Below, piece by piece: positions 35,455 through 48,215 of a DNA stretch of 64,000 bases. Both the position numbers and the translations under genes were made by a program. The stretch lies in NCBI GenBank assembly GCA_027186245.1, contig CP114499.1, forward strand, positions 1,493,001 through 1,557,000, in the 5' to 3' direction. The stretch is from Coriaria nepalensis (taxonomy: Eukaryota > Streptophyta > Magnoliopsida > Cucurbitales > Coriariaceae). Below the pieces are notes generated by a model, which did not search any database, was not told where the DNA came from, and saw nothing but the letters and a program-made list of their open reading frames with translations. Every line of letters begins with the position of its first letter. The stretch's first letter is position 1.

Positions 35455-36985
35455 AACACATGTCAAAATTGTTCTAGAAAGCTGGTTAAATTAGATGATA
35501 GCAAAACGACTTTTCAATCAAAAGTTTTGAGTACAGTTGAGTAGGAGAGAATGAGAGTAGGAGTGGCTAGTCGCTTCCTAGAAAAGTCTTGAAAGTCTAG
35601 CTAGCTGCATACACACATGACTATGAGTGTGAGACCCCCTTTGTGTTTAACTAGTAGGGTTTCCTTCTGTTTCTCATAACCACCTGACATTGACCCAACA
35701 ACCAACTCCATGCTTTTGCCAAAACAACTACTTAAAAAGCTTTTTAACATCAACCCTTTTGTAGTTTTGTTGGGTCTCAACTGTTTTAACACTTTGGATC
35801 CATTAACATCTAATTTGGTACCTCAAAAAAAAAAAACAACCTCATAAGATTAAAAAGCAAATAGTAGAAAAGAATTTTCACTATTGTTCATGGGTTTTCA
35901 GTTTTCACACGCATGAGGGGACAAGACAAGTTTAAAATGATTGACTGTGGCGGACAAATTGGTTGATTTGTGATGTGATATAAATTTAAAAGATTATTCA
36001 CAAATTTAATTAGGAAGAATTCTTAAGATATAGATATATTTAGTTAATTAATTAACATTATAATATATAATATTTTGACATGATATCTCGCGAGTTAGGT
36101 ATTATATGAAAGAAGATCTATAGAGAAAAACAAGTCAATCAATGACAGGCATATGGAAGAATAACATTTTCTCTTAGGATCCATGAGAGATGCTGAGGGG
36201 TGGGATGTTATTCCTCTCGAATGCATTTAAGATGAAATATATTTAAAGAAGATTTATATCTTTAAATATTTACGTAAGATCTTATCGTATCTTTATGTGC
36301 ATGTGAGATCAATTATGTAAATCTCTTTCAAATATGCTTAGATCCTAATAGGAATTAGATCCGTAGTGAATGGGTATGTCAGCTCATAATGTGATCATAT
36401 CCCAACACATAGTGTAGCAGCATCTTTATATTAGGAGTCTTAGGTTACGTTTAATTCGATTTACTGAATGAAATGTGAGGGAAAATGAAAATGGTGATTC
36501 CGTTGTATCCGTTTAGTTGCATTAGAAACAAATAAGAAAATTTGATTTTGATTATAATTTTGAGGTTGAAGAAGATAAGATACATTTAAATTTAAAAAAT
36601 TATATATGGGCCACCACAAAATTAAATAATATGTAAGAGACTTTAGTAAATGAACGGATAAATCTATTCTCATTAAAGATAGATATTTAAAAATAAATTA
36701 ATAAATCAATTTTTCATTTATGAAAAATTATGCATACTTTATCATATGAAATCAAGCAAAATGATTGAACGAATGCATAAATATAGTGTTCATAAGAGGA
36801 TTTAGGATGGTTGATTTACAAAATTTAAAGATTTTGAAAATCGCTGAACGATGATCATTAGCTTTTAAAAAAATTTTGGTTTAATCAAATTTTGACCATT
36901 TCATAAAATTTTCTTAAAATCTAACAATCACTGGTTAAAATTTTTTTAAGACCTCCACATTAAAGAACAAAAATCATCTTAAACG
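35455..36985 (+). repeat. Segmental duplication, copy A
   Basis: It matches copy B (37200-38412) in the same order and orientation from ATGTCAAAATTGTTCTAG through GAAGAATTCTTAAGATATAG to the AAATTTTCTTAAAATCTAAC region. Identity is roughly 80-90% in good stretches by eye. Copy A carries about 300 extra bases (about 35611-35914) that copy B lacks. A 63-codon frame inside that extra segment (35601-35792, minus) has no recognised domain. Confidence 0.88.
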
Positions 36986-37199
36986 ATGGCTCATGCCCTA
37001 TAATGTATACATGATGCATGATAGTTATTACAGTACGTACATTAGAGAAAGATCTAACGTATTAAGAATCGGACATGCAAAACCAACTATTTTGATAAAT
37101 TTAAGTGTGTGTCGTAATCATTAATGTCTGGTTTTAATCAATTGTAAAGTATTGCACGTTGTCTTTTCATTATCGCAACTTCGTTTTTTGGTTAAACAA

Positions 37200-38412
37200 A
37201 TTAACGCATGTCAAAATTGTTCTAGAAAGCTGGTTAAATTAGATGATCAGATTAGAAAACGACTTTTCAATCAGAAGTTTTAAGTACTGTTGAGTAGTAG
37301 TGGCTAGTGGTTACGTATACAACACCATATTTGCTTCCTAAAAACGTCTACAAAGTCTAGCTAGTTGCATGCATGAGGGGACAATACAAGATTAAATGAT
37401 ATGATTAGTTTAAATGATTAATTGTAAGAGACAATTTCGTTGATTTTTGACATGATGAATTAACCAATATATAAATTTAAAATAATATTTTTCAAATTTA
37501 ATTAGGAAGAATTCTTAAGATATAGAATTTTTTTTGTTCTTTTAGTTATTAATTAACATTATAATGATATTTCAATATTTTGACATGATATTTTGCGAAT
37601 TATGAATTATATGATAGAAGATCTATAGAGTAAAACAAGTCGATCAATGACAAAACATATGGAAGGATACCATTTTCTCTTAGGACCCATTAGAGATGTG
37701 AGGGGTGGGATGCAATTCCTCTTAAATGCAATTAAGATGGAGTATATTTAAGGGAGATTTATGTTTTTAAATCTTACCGGATCTCACGTACACTTATACA
37801 TGTATGAAATTAATGATGTAAATCTCCTTCAAATATGCTTATATCCAAACACATAGTGTAGCATCTTTATATTAGCAATCTTATGATAAGTTTATTTTGA
37901 TTTACTGAATAAATAAAAGTGAAAATAAAAATGATAATTATATTATATCTGTTTGATTATATTAAAAATAATTAAGAAATATCGATTTTGATTATAATTT
38001 TTGAGGTTGAAGAAGATAGGATATGTTTAAATTTTAAAAATTAAATAATACGTAAAAGAAATATATAAATAAATGAATAAATATATTTCAATCAAAGATA
38101 TATATTTAAAAATGAATTAATAAATCAATTTTTTCATTTAAGTAGAAGTCGAAAATTTATTTATACTTTATCATATGAAATCAAGCAAAATAACTGAATG
38201 AATGCATAAATATAGTGTTTATTGAGACGACTGATTTCTAAATTTTATAGATCTCAAAAATTACTAAATAATAACTATTAAATCTTAAGAAAAATTACTC
38301 GGATGATTATAATTTTATTAAAATTTAACCTTTAAATCAAATTTTCTTAAAATTTAACAGCAATCATTTAAAAATGATTGAGATTTCCAAATTTTTAGAG
38401 AACAAACCCCCA
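37200..38412 (+). repeat. Segmental duplication, copy B
   Basis: Partner of copy A, about 215 bases to its right. At the site where A has its extra segment, B reads GCATGCATGAGG. This is either an empty site or a deletion scar. No gene is recognised in either copy. Confidence 0.88.
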
Positions 38413-40119
38413 AACCCTTCATAAACTATGTATAGTTAGTTGAGATAGGAACAAATTCAACCAAAAAAAAAATAGACCACATGCAGGTGGGTCCACATGT
38501 ATCCAATGAAGAAGTGAGACATACCATACATATGGGGAAATAGATGTGGAGAATGGAAACTTCTGTTTATTACTATTTTTTATCCTTTCCACTCCGGAGA
38601 ATTTCTTCTCGAATCATTATTGTAAGAACTATTTAATTTATTGCGTTGATCCAAGTCTTACTAAATGTATTTGGAATGCAAATATATTTGAGATAAATTA
38701 ATATTATTGATTTTATAAATGCATAAGTGTGTGGAATCATACCTAAATATCTAAGAATATAAATTTTTTTCTAATGCACTTACACTTTTAAGTAAACCTG
38801 AAAGGAGTAGCATATTTTACTTCAATTTTCATTTTACACCAAAAAATTAGAACAAAAGTTCAAAATGGGTCACTCTTTATACCATTCAAAAGAAATTTAA
38901 TCAATAGACAAATAAAGATTGAATACGCAAAATCTTGCATGATCCCTTATTTGGCTACTTAAATAGATCTTTTAGTAGAATATCAATATATTTCTCTTTC
39001 CAACTTGCAAAGAAATACCAAAACTGGGAGATGGCCAATTTGCAAGGCATGTTATTGAGACTAAAGATGAGATAAACACAAGGACATCGGAGATGAAGTT
39101 GTGTTGAGTTTTAGTACATTATATGACTTATCACAATCATAAATATTATTTTTATCTGATAGTTATGGGATCGTTAGAATAATTTTGATGTCTAAAGTCC
39201 TTAACGAAGTAATATATGATGAATAAAATAAAATAAAATATTTTTATTTCATGCAATCATGATAAATTTATTGAAAATAAATTATAGTGATCGCGATAAT
39301 AATAAAAAAAGGAAAAAAATTTAATCAATATTGGTTGTTCAGTTAGGTACCTACTTATTTTGCAATATTTAAATTTCATCAAAGTAACTTGAACTCCCTA
39401 GCAATATAGAAACCAAGCTCTTGACAGTATTTGGACACCACTTACAATTGATCAGTCCTTAAGCTACAATTAATCGAACAAAAACTCATATATATCTGAC
39501 CTCAACACAAAATGATAAATAAAAATAACAATTAACGTACACCTCATCTCTCAACACAGAATGCATGAAATTGAACTAAAATTTCAGATTTTAGAAAGTG
39601 GTTTCATATTTACTCTACCTCACAACTCCCTCGTTAATCTTCTTGTTAGACTTCCTTGCCTACCTCTGGATCAGAGAGAGCAGAGAGACGAGCATGTGTG
39701 GATGGATTTAGGGTTTTTTCAGGATTTCCGGATTTTGGTTCTAAGAGAGTAGAGAGATGAGGTCAGTGCGGTATGAGAGAGTAGAGAGATAAGATCGTGA
39801 GTTTGTATTTTGAGAGATTGAGATGGCTTAGAAGAGATCGATGAGATTCTTGGAGTAGAGAACGAAAGAAGAGTTTTGAGTTGATGAGTTTGATTGTGAA
39901 TTTTGATGATCGTTTTCACTTTCTGATGAGTAGAAGTAGTAGTAGTATTTTTTTATGGCAAAATGTTGCATTTTTTTCTTCTTTTTGTGGAAAAAAAATA
40001 AAAGAATTTTGGTGCCACGTCTGTAAAAAATTTTATTGTAAAAGTTTCTATTTAAGTTAATATAAGGGACGATGGGTAATTGTAAAAATATAAATCAAGT
40101 TCACGTGATACACGTGTGT
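38413..40119. other. Intergenic sequence with a GA-rich patch
   Basis: No gene is confirmed. From 39660 to 39900 the plus strand has repeated AGAGAGTAGAGAGAT(G/A)AG words, open in both strands (39561-39749 plus, 39719-39919 minus), which look like low-complexity rather than protein. It could be the 5' UTR of a lost gene. Confidence 0.4.
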
Positions 40120-41140
40120 TCTGTTTTGGTTCCCCGACCATTAGAATAATATATTTGCGGTCGAAAACATCCCGACACAGATTTAGTCAACTCATTTATG
40201 ACGACGTTAACAATTTTTACAACAGTCATTCCTCTTATTGCTTGCATAGGGCAAACCCTGACGATAATAAGTAATTTTTGAAGGATTTTAGGTATCCATA
40301 ATAAGAATACGGTAAACAGTAATATAAATAGTAAACAAGTAGTAATATTAGAAAATAAAATAATATATAAAATAGAATCGATAAGAAATATAATATAATA
40401 AAAATATAATCCGTAAAATTAAAAAAGAATAATAAAATATAATAAAATATAATCTGTTAATTTAAAAAAGAATAATAAAATAGAACAAAATATAATTTTA
40501 AAAAAATAAAATATAATAAAAAAATAAAATAGAATAGAACATAAAAAAAAAAGAATAGAAATAGAAAATTAAACCGAGCTCTGTCATGCAACAGTTTCTT
40601 TAAAACAGATTTGTCCCCTTATGTCGGGGCAGAAGGTTGAACGGCGTCTGTCTCCTAGGATACAACGGAGACGAATAGAAGTGGCGCACTACCAAACTAT
40701 TCCCGGATGAACTAAAACAGTGGCTCGAACTCTACTACACCGGAAACTTAGAACTCTAAATAGAGTAATGAAAATAGAAAAAAATTCAGGAAGAAAACAA
40801 AAGTGGGTCAAGGCAAATCGGATCATTTTCGGGCCGACATTCGGCGCGCCCAGGTGCGGGCACACACGAGCCAAGGTCGATCAGGTCCGGATTTGCACCC
40901 CCCCTGCGAGCACACGCAAAAGAGAGCATTCTAGCTAATATTTTATTACACATTAACAAATGTACAATTCTATATAAACAATCTTCCACTTGTTCCCATT
41001 TTCAATGTGAGACAAAAATTTTCTCCATTTTTTCTCTTTCAAACCATTTTAATGGTTGCACTTTGAGATTCAATTTCTTATTCACTCATTAATCATTTTG
41101 AGAGTACCTATACTGATTCGAAACTCTCACGAAGGAAAAC
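40120..41140. mobile_element. Unclassified retroelement-like segment with a GC-rich island
   Basis: A GC-rich stretch at about 40580-40930 stands out from very AT-rich flanks and includes GTCTCC...GGAGAC hairpin arms (40649-40673) and GGCGCGCC. To its right TATATAAAC-like sequence is followed by CTTCCACTTGTTCCC and TTCAATGTGAGAC, words I associate with plant LTRs. No coding domain, primer-binding site or LTR pair was found, so the class is uncertain. Confidence 0.35.
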
Positions 41141-42382
41141 TCAAATTAACTTTTACATTTCGTTTACATAAAGTGGCATCCACTCAAAATTGAATATAAA
41201 TATAACATATTGATATGTTAATTTTTCTAATAATTTTGATATTATTTTATTAGTAACGCTAATAAAAACATCAAGCTGGTAGGTATGAAGAAGATGTATG
41301 ATAGTGACATTTGTTATGAAGAGGTTTGATATATCACAAGACTATATATCGTGAATTTATAGGACATGTCACGTCATTAAACATGAAGATTTAAGTAGGA
41401 GAAGAAAGGTTCTGAACTTGATCATATACTTAATTCATTTATGCATACAGGCATGATTTGTCAAAGAGTCTACTATTGAATTAGCTTCTCTATAATAATG
41501 AGATAGATTAATTTAGCAAGCTTGAATATAAATTCTGATTTGAGCTATTTGGTCATGACTTAAAATGGGGATATATCGAGACTTCTCTTCCAATTTTCTG
41601 AACCGACGTAATATCGCTTTATAAAAAAAAATAATTAACTATGACATTTCATCTTATTCGGAAACAGATTAGATGGGATATATTGATTAATTGGATCGTC
41701 CTAACTGTAAAATAACAGAATAAACTGAAAGCCTTTACTTTCCTTTCTAAATGTGTGCACCTATAAGTAACAGAATAAACTGACAGCATATGGGGAGGCA
41801 AGGTCGAGAGAGAGAGAGAGAGACAAAAAGAGGGTCTTGAATAGATAATGGTCTAAATTTTGTCGGTTTTGAATTCTTGAACTAGTTTTGCCTTGTTCTA
41901 ATCCCCTTTTAGTGACAAGACATATGTATACATACATTATATATCTACAGCATTAAGTACATGTGGGATCGATCGCAGTACATGAAGATTTAAAGACAGG
42001 AAGTTTCTCAAAGTACACTTAATATCCCAAGTGCAGTTGAGAATAGTTAATAGATGATATGATGGGGAATCTTTAAGTCATCCAATCTTTTAGCTGATTT
42101 CGAACTTTCTGCGAATAAGAAATTTTGGTTTTAGTTTACGATAGAAGTCATCATATGGCCGTGATATGAAAATGTCAATATCAGTGACAATTACTCTTTT
42201 ACCTGTGAGCTTAATATTAATGTCATATAAAAATTTAGATTTGTAACTCACATTAATAATATAACTAGAGATCATTAATCTTTTTTATTAAGTGGTATTT
42301 CAAATCTTCTATTTAAAATAAAGTACGATATTCTCAACAAACTCAATATGAGATGTTTCTTTTGTGAAATGAGGGCTTTACA
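41141..42382. other. AT-rich intergenic sequence
   Basis: No gene is seen. A (GA)n run lies at 41807-41822. The 3' UTR of the minus-strand bHLH gene probably occupies the last 100-300 bases. Confidence 0.5.
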
Positions 42383-44345
42383 TTAATGATATGAATTACA
42401 CAAGTTGTTGTTGCTGCTGTTAAACCCAGATGATGTAAGAAACATGGGTCTTTCATCTTCGGCATCCGACGAAAAACTACAGAAGTTGTCCTGAAAAGTC
42501 ATGTGTTTATAGGTTGGGTTAGAGAAATAGTACTCATGCCAAATTATAATCGGATAAATAAGGGAATTAATAAAATAACCATAAAGTACCAGAGAAATGG
42601 TGTTTAGAACCGGCCCCGGTCCTGGTCCCGGTCCCAGTCCCTCCGGAAAAGGGTAGTTATTTGCAATGCATGGCGGCATGGGCAGCAGTCCGGCTATGGA
42701 CGAGTCTAGATCCATTCCAAGGACATGGAAAATGGGATTCAATGAGACAAGCTTCATCGAGAGAAGCTGCCCAAAATTGACAAACAAAGACAGACTGTGT
42801 ATATTAAACGTCATGTATATATTTATTAATTCATTTATTTAATTATTAATAATGGTGATTAATTAGTGATGCATGAGAAGTGTTTATTGGCGGTACCTCA
42901 ACTTGATTTTGTAGGGACTGAACATAATTGATAATTTCCTCCAACACAAGTGCCTTCCCAGATACCTATTTTGGAAAACACACCACATGCAATTGTCAAA
43001 TCAAAGAAGGTAGATGCAAAAACACTAGTGACCTCGGCCGGACATTTGGAAGCGTATACGGGTTTGATAATATCTTTCATATAGGACAAAACAACATTAA
43101 CAGTCTACAGTTCTTTAAGTGGATCAAATCCATCCGAAATTTTTTTTTTTCTTATATTCTAAACGTCAAATAGTACTCATTCAAGCTAGATCTTAACCAA
43201 TCTTGTATTCTATGAGACATAACTACGTACTCCACCTTGTCACAACCAGGAACAATTCTTTGCAAGATCTTCATCTTCTCACTGATTTTCTCTCTTCTTA
43301 CCTGACAATCATTTGACAAAAAAACGAGATTAATAATCCGAAACCAAAGTATTCACGAGGATACTGCTATTAGGGGTTCGATTCTTCTCGAGTTAGAGAA
43401 TGATCATGTTAGTTAAGTTTACTAAATATAGTAAAAATTATCTTTGATAATATCATCTATTATCATTTAGTAAACTCGTACCGACTTGAACAATTTCTCT
43501 AAAACCTCATCGCTATTACTTAGATACCATCACGTAAGTAATTTAGCTTTTTTACGTTTTAAGAGAGTCTATCTGACGAAACCTTAATGATTTACCGTTT
43601 GAAAAAAGACGTATATCATGTTCATGCAAGTATTTCTCCTCTCAGTAGATTCTAGATTCTTTTGACATATATCAAACAAACAGGTCGAGCAACTGATAGC
43701 TAGAGATCGGTACGAGACGGTATAGGTTGTGTAGAGAGAAGACGGCCAAGCTTAAGCCCTTACCCTTTCTGCAAGACTGTGCCTATCAGTAGCCTGACCC
43801 CTTCTTGCCCTAACATGAACAAAATCTGTCTTACTTTCTTCTTCAACTTGTCTCTCTTCATCTTTCTTTTCATTCGTCCTCTTTTTCTTTCCCCTGTTTT
43901 TTTCCCTTTCTTCCTATAGAAAAGAAAAGAACAACAAAAAAAAAACAATGAATCAGAATAAGATCAATAGATATATATAAAGACCAATTTCAATTTTTAC
44001 CTCATTCACGGAAGTCCCATTTCCAATATTCTTCCTTTTCCTAACCTTGAGATCAACCTTCTGAATCATCTGCTCACCATTCTCAACTCTTTCTATCATC
44101 ATTGATGAATCAGGACTCTGTTTTTTCACCACAGAGGCTTCGTGATCGAGAGGAGGAGCAATAGTTTCATAAACTTCAGAAGAATCAAAAGGAATCCGAT
44201 TAATAGAATCACAAGAGTTGATGTTGAGATTTACAGCTTCTTGATCGAAAAAGGTTGAGATTGTACTAGTGTTAGTATGAGAGGTTTGGAAGTGAAGTGA
44301 GTCAAGGAAAAAAGGGTAATTTTCTTGGTATAAAAATGGTGCCAT
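42383..44345 (-). CDS. bHLH transcription factor, bHLH137-like
   Basis: Six exons on the minus strand join in frame: 44345-44001, 43913-43764, 43301-43236, 42965-42897, 42766-42590 and 42490-42383, giving 304 residues. Residues 1-115 are acidic and Ser/Asn-rich, and 116-145 are very rich in Lys and Glu. The bHLH domain spans about 150-212. Its basic region HSLAERVRR has His160, Glu164 and Arg168, the residues that contact E-box or G-box DNA. Helix 1 reads [18 protein letters not shown]. Helix 2 reads [20 protein letters not shown] and is followed by LSMKL. The [10 protein letters not shown] and FHVLGMDLD tail resembles Arabidopsis bHLH137, of the group related to BEE and CIB factors. A GPGPGPGP run lies in exon 5. 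The last intron was chosen because both ends are canonical and the frame stays open. Intron 2 is about 460 bases. Confidence 0.85.
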
Positions 44346-44478
44346 TTTCTTTCTTTTTTTTTTTTAAAGAGGAAATAAAAGAAAGGTCTAGGCTATATAG
44401 CCTTCTTCGTTGAACGAGAAGGCCTATGAGAGAGTGGGTCTGCTACATACTTAAGAGTTTAGAGTCATAGATCAAGGT

Positions 44479-44490
44479 TATATATATATA
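44479..44490 (-). promoter_or_regulatory. Probable TATA box of the bHLH gene
   Basis: A TATATATATATA run lies 134 bases upstream of the bHLH start on the minus strand, leaving about 100 bases of leader. A second TATA-like word (CTATATAG, 44393-44400) is only about 50 bases from the ATG and is a weaker candidate. Confidence 0.45.
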
Positions 44491-44785
44491 GGGAGAGAGT
44501 CTGCATGTGTAACATGTTAACAACACATGGTGGGCCAAAAAAAAAATGTTTAAAATATTTTCAATGCCCTTTTTTTTTTGTTGCTAAAATTATGATTTTT
44601 ATCGCCATAAATAAATAAATATATATATATCATACTAATAATATACTAATAAGTTCTTAGTAGTAATCCATGAAAGAGTTGTCTAGTTATTAAAAATATA
44701 TATAATTAAGCCTACGTGGTAATTTAACTTTAGGATAAAAATTCTCTTGATTTTATTTTTCTTTCAGGTATATTTAAGAATATCT
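44491..44785. other. bHLH upstream flank
   Basis: AT-rich sequence with no gene; it ends at the target site of the MITE. Confidence 0.4.
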
Positions 44786-44950
44786 CAGTGGCGGAGCCAG
44801 ATAAAAACTATAGGAGGCAAGTTATATTATTATATGATAATTAGGCTCGGTAAGAGAATATTTTAGATACAAATTTTAAGGATTCATTTATAAAAATTAA
44901 ATAATTTTAGGTTAAAAATTAAATTTTAAAAAAGTTAAGGGTCCGCCCTT
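44786..44950 (+). mobile_element. 165-bp hAT-type MITE with 8-bp target duplication
   Basis: The left end CAGTGGCGGAGCCAG is a known plant hAT-type terminal repeat. The right end GGTCCGCCCTT is its decayed complement. The 8 bases before the element (GAATATCT, 44778-44785) and after it (GAATATCC, 44951-44958) match at 7 of 8 positions, the 8-bp duplication that hAT elements make. The interior is AT-rich and non-coding. Confidence 0.8.
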
Positions 44951-47339
44951 GAATATCCCAACCACTAATTTATATACATATTCTTGTTGAAATCTTCATA
45001 TGTATATACATTAATAGTTGAGATTGCTCTTCAGTGCACTTAATAAGGAAATGAAATTGAAACGGAAAATGAAATGGAAATGAGTTGAATATTTTATATT
45101 TTAAGATCTTTCTATTATATATTCCTTAGGGTTTTTTTTTTTTTTTTTTTTGGGGGAGCTCTTATTTAACCAAACCCATAAAAAGGAATTTTATTAGTAA
45201 GAGAGATTCTCAAATAAGATAGATAGAGAGACAAGAACTCAAAGTACTTTCCTCATGTTTAAAACTCACTAAACACGTAATAGATAGTGGAGTATATCTT
45301 ACTTATATTACTAGTTAGTAGGTATACAAAGAATTTGATTTAAGGCATGATAATAGACCTTTGTCTTTTGCATCCGAACAAACAGTGTCTTGTGTTTCTG
45401 TCTTTCCCAAAATTACTTCTACGTTCTTTTGTTTGTTTGCTTGTTTTGTTTTTCTCTATCGGATGCAAAAGAGTTATTAATGAACTCAAATTGACTAATC
45501 AAATTAAATTTCAAAGACATGATTGATTGTATAGTGTTATATGTGTTAGTTCTTCATCATCATCATCATCAGTATATTCATAATATATTCTTTTTATATT
45601 TATTTAAAATAGAATTTTAAAAAAAAATTAAAAAAATTATTTTTATTATTAATTGACTCTTCGTGAGACTTTGAGAGATCTAAATTTTAGCTTCGTGTAT
45701 GTTATTTCTAATATTAAACCTTTGATTTATGAAAGTGATGTGGTGGGTCTGTCACTCTCCTAATTTTTTTATGCTTTATAGTTGAAAGCGTATGAAGAAT
45801 TTTTTTAATTATATAAAAATAAATAAATAATAATAATAATAATAAATTTGACCAAAGTTATTTCTGAGTAAACTTTGTTATTTTTAATAAGAAAATACAA
45901 TTATTTTTTTTTTTAATAAAATTTATTAAACTTATATTGAGGAAAATATGTACTAAATTATATGTACCTTTATAAGAGATATTGAATACTTAAATTATAT
46001 CTTAACAGAGCTTTGTATTCCTAAAATCTTCAACTTGAGAGAAACTCAAGTCGATCATATACATGATAAACTCTTCTTAAATCGAAAGCTGGAATAATTT
46101 ATATAAATTTACTAAATACGGTAAAAAAAAAGTAAAAAATAAAAATAATTGCTTTTAAATGAAGCTAAATTCAATCTGATGAGATAAGTAGAACATATGA
46201 TTTGACCTAAAAAAAATAAAATAGTACTAGGATTCAAAAGTCATCATAAAAGCACATTATTCATATGTTGTTTTGGTTTTTGGATAGCTCGACCCCAGTT
46301 GGCCTTATCAAAGATGTCCAACGGGAATCTGTAGGTGAAAGGGTTTTTGAGTTTTATGGTTTCGGGCCCAGATCTGGCATGAACATGAGAAATAAGGAAG
46401 AAAAGAAAGAAAGAAGGGAACAACGTCGTACCGAAAGCTACAGTGTATATACATGAATGGAACTAAAAATGATGCAGAGCACAGTTGGACCATGTGCCAT
46501 CATTTATCACAAGAGATTTGACTCGGATTGCAGTGTAATAATTCTGCCATGTACCAATTCTCATAGCTGCTTCTTTGGGTTCTTCCCAAAGTTCTTGGGC
46601 TTTTCTGATATAGGATATACTGAATCAAAGTTTAGAATTATAAAATTTTGAATAAATGAAATTATTAGATCATTGCATTTATCTCATGCTTCTATCATGA
46701 CATCTTGCCTTTCCAAAATTTGATGGGTCTACAGTTTATAAGTCCATTTAAGGTCTGATGAGAAGCTTCCCAATAAACAAAAAAAAAAGGTTTGTTTTTA
46801 GCTCATTTCATAGCTCCTGTCTAGTTTTATAATTATCTTTTACTAACAAATCTATCAAGTTTTCAAAATGATTAAAAAAAAAAAAAAGGGAAAAAAAATT
46901 GATGCGCATGATCCATAATCACTGATTCTTAACATTTTCTGGGAATTCCAATTTCTCTAGAGTCTAGAGAAAGAAAATATGAACCTCGCTCTGCGGCTAC
47001 AAACCTACATTACAACATAAAGCACAAGGATAAGAGAATTCAGACGAGAGAGAAGGCGGTACTAAAACAAGTCAAGTGAACAGGAAGGCAGTAGGAAGAA
47101 AACTTGAATCTGGGTTTGAACTCCGAGGCGCTATTCGAATTTTACTGAGAAGTAAAAGGAAAGCTTGAAAGAGAGAAGTTGCAACATTAGGCGTAAAAAT
47201 TCACTTACAATTTTATTTTATTACTTTTGTTAAAAAAATGGATTTTATTTAATGTATTATCATGTAAGTATTTTTTAAAAGATTTTATAACTTCTCTTTT
47301 TTGAATAATATTTAAAAATATTAACATTTATTAAAATAG
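44951..47339. other. Intergenic, no supported gene
   Basis: Long T run at 45131-45150 and (TCA)n at 45555-45570. A 63-codon frame at 46265-46453 (plus) has no domain. The part 46930-47190 has near-normal GC and could be an exon or leader of a minus-strand transcript, but no convincing frame was seen. Confidence 0.4.
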
Positions 47340-47905
47340 TTCTCTATTTTGCAAGATGTTTGATTACGTTGAGAAAAATTACTTTAAGAAGAATCGAGAA
47401 AAGAGGATACCAAAATCTCAAAAAGAAAATACACAGGAAATACAAAATGAAAAAACTTTTTCATGACTATAAATTCTGACCATAAAAAGTATAAAGAAGG
47501 ATGGCTCATAGACAGTGAATGCACCAATCATATGCCTCATGATGAGAGTATGTTCAGAAATCTGGATGCAAGTTTCACAACTAAAAACATAATTGGAAAT
47601 AGGGAGAAAGTCGGAACTAAAGGAAGAGGCACAATCTTGATCAAAACTAAAAAATGTACCAAGCCTATCACCAATGTTCTTATGGTTCCATAACTAAAAC
47701 ACAATATGTTGAGTGTTGGTCATTTGATGATAAATGGATATATCTTGCTGAATCAAGACAAACACTGCACCATTCTTTTATCCAAATAGAAAGCAAGTGG
47801 CTAGAGTCCAAGACAGTCACAATAGCTTTTCTGTGCAATGGGATCATCAAGCCCTCAAATGCATGGAAGATGAATCCTGGTCATGGCACAAGAGATTCTG
47901 TCATT
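47340..47905 (+). pseudogene. Ty1/copia protease fragment
   Basis: The plus strand reads EGWLIDSECTNHMPHDESMF, then NIIGNREKVGTKGRGTILIK and ITNVLMVP, a retropepsin-like domain. The catalytic motif, normally D-S-G, reads D-S-E here, so it is inactive. The next frame reads NMLSVGHLMINGYILLNQDK, the usual continuation toward the pre-integrase domain. The reading breaks up and passes into the minisatellite. Confidence 0.8.
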
Positions 47906-47934
47906 TTGATCTCAAGGTCATTCAAAACATGAAT

Positions 47935-48215
47935 CCTGGTCGAGCACCTTTGTTTGGAAGCTCAGATTGAGAACTCAGTCTGGAATCCCATATCAAGCAC
48001 CTCAGTCTGGAATCCCAGATCGAGCACCTCGGTTTGGAATCCTAGATCGATAACTCGGTCTGGAATCCCAGATCGAGACTCGGTCTTGAATCCCAGATCA
48101 AGACTCCGTATTGAATCATAGACCGAGAACTCCATTTCGAGTTTTTGGTCTAGAATCACATATCAAGATCTCGGTCTGTAATCCCAGATCGCGACCTCAG
48201 TCTGGTATTGCAGTA
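47935..48215. repeat. 27-bp minisatellite, about 10 degenerate copies
   Basis: The unit is close to CTCGGTCTGGAATCCCAGAT plus CGAGCAC. Successive copies differ at several bases and some are shortened. On the minus strand one frame reads DLGFQTEVL repeatedly. It starts inside or next to the copia fragment. Confidence 0.9.

Noticed and set aside
35601..35792. 63-codon minus-strand frame in copy A
   Set aside because: No domain, and the segment is absent from copy B; a real gene is not supported.
39561..39919. Two overlapping short frames on opposite strands
   Set aside because: The sequence is low-complexity GA/CT repeats, and neither translation resembles a protein family.
46265..46453. 63-codon plus-strand frame
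   Set aside because: No recognisable domain, and no splice partners were found.
47935..48215. CRISPR-like or coding array
   Set aside because: Units run head to tail with drift and no spacers; the open frame is by-product of a 27-base period.
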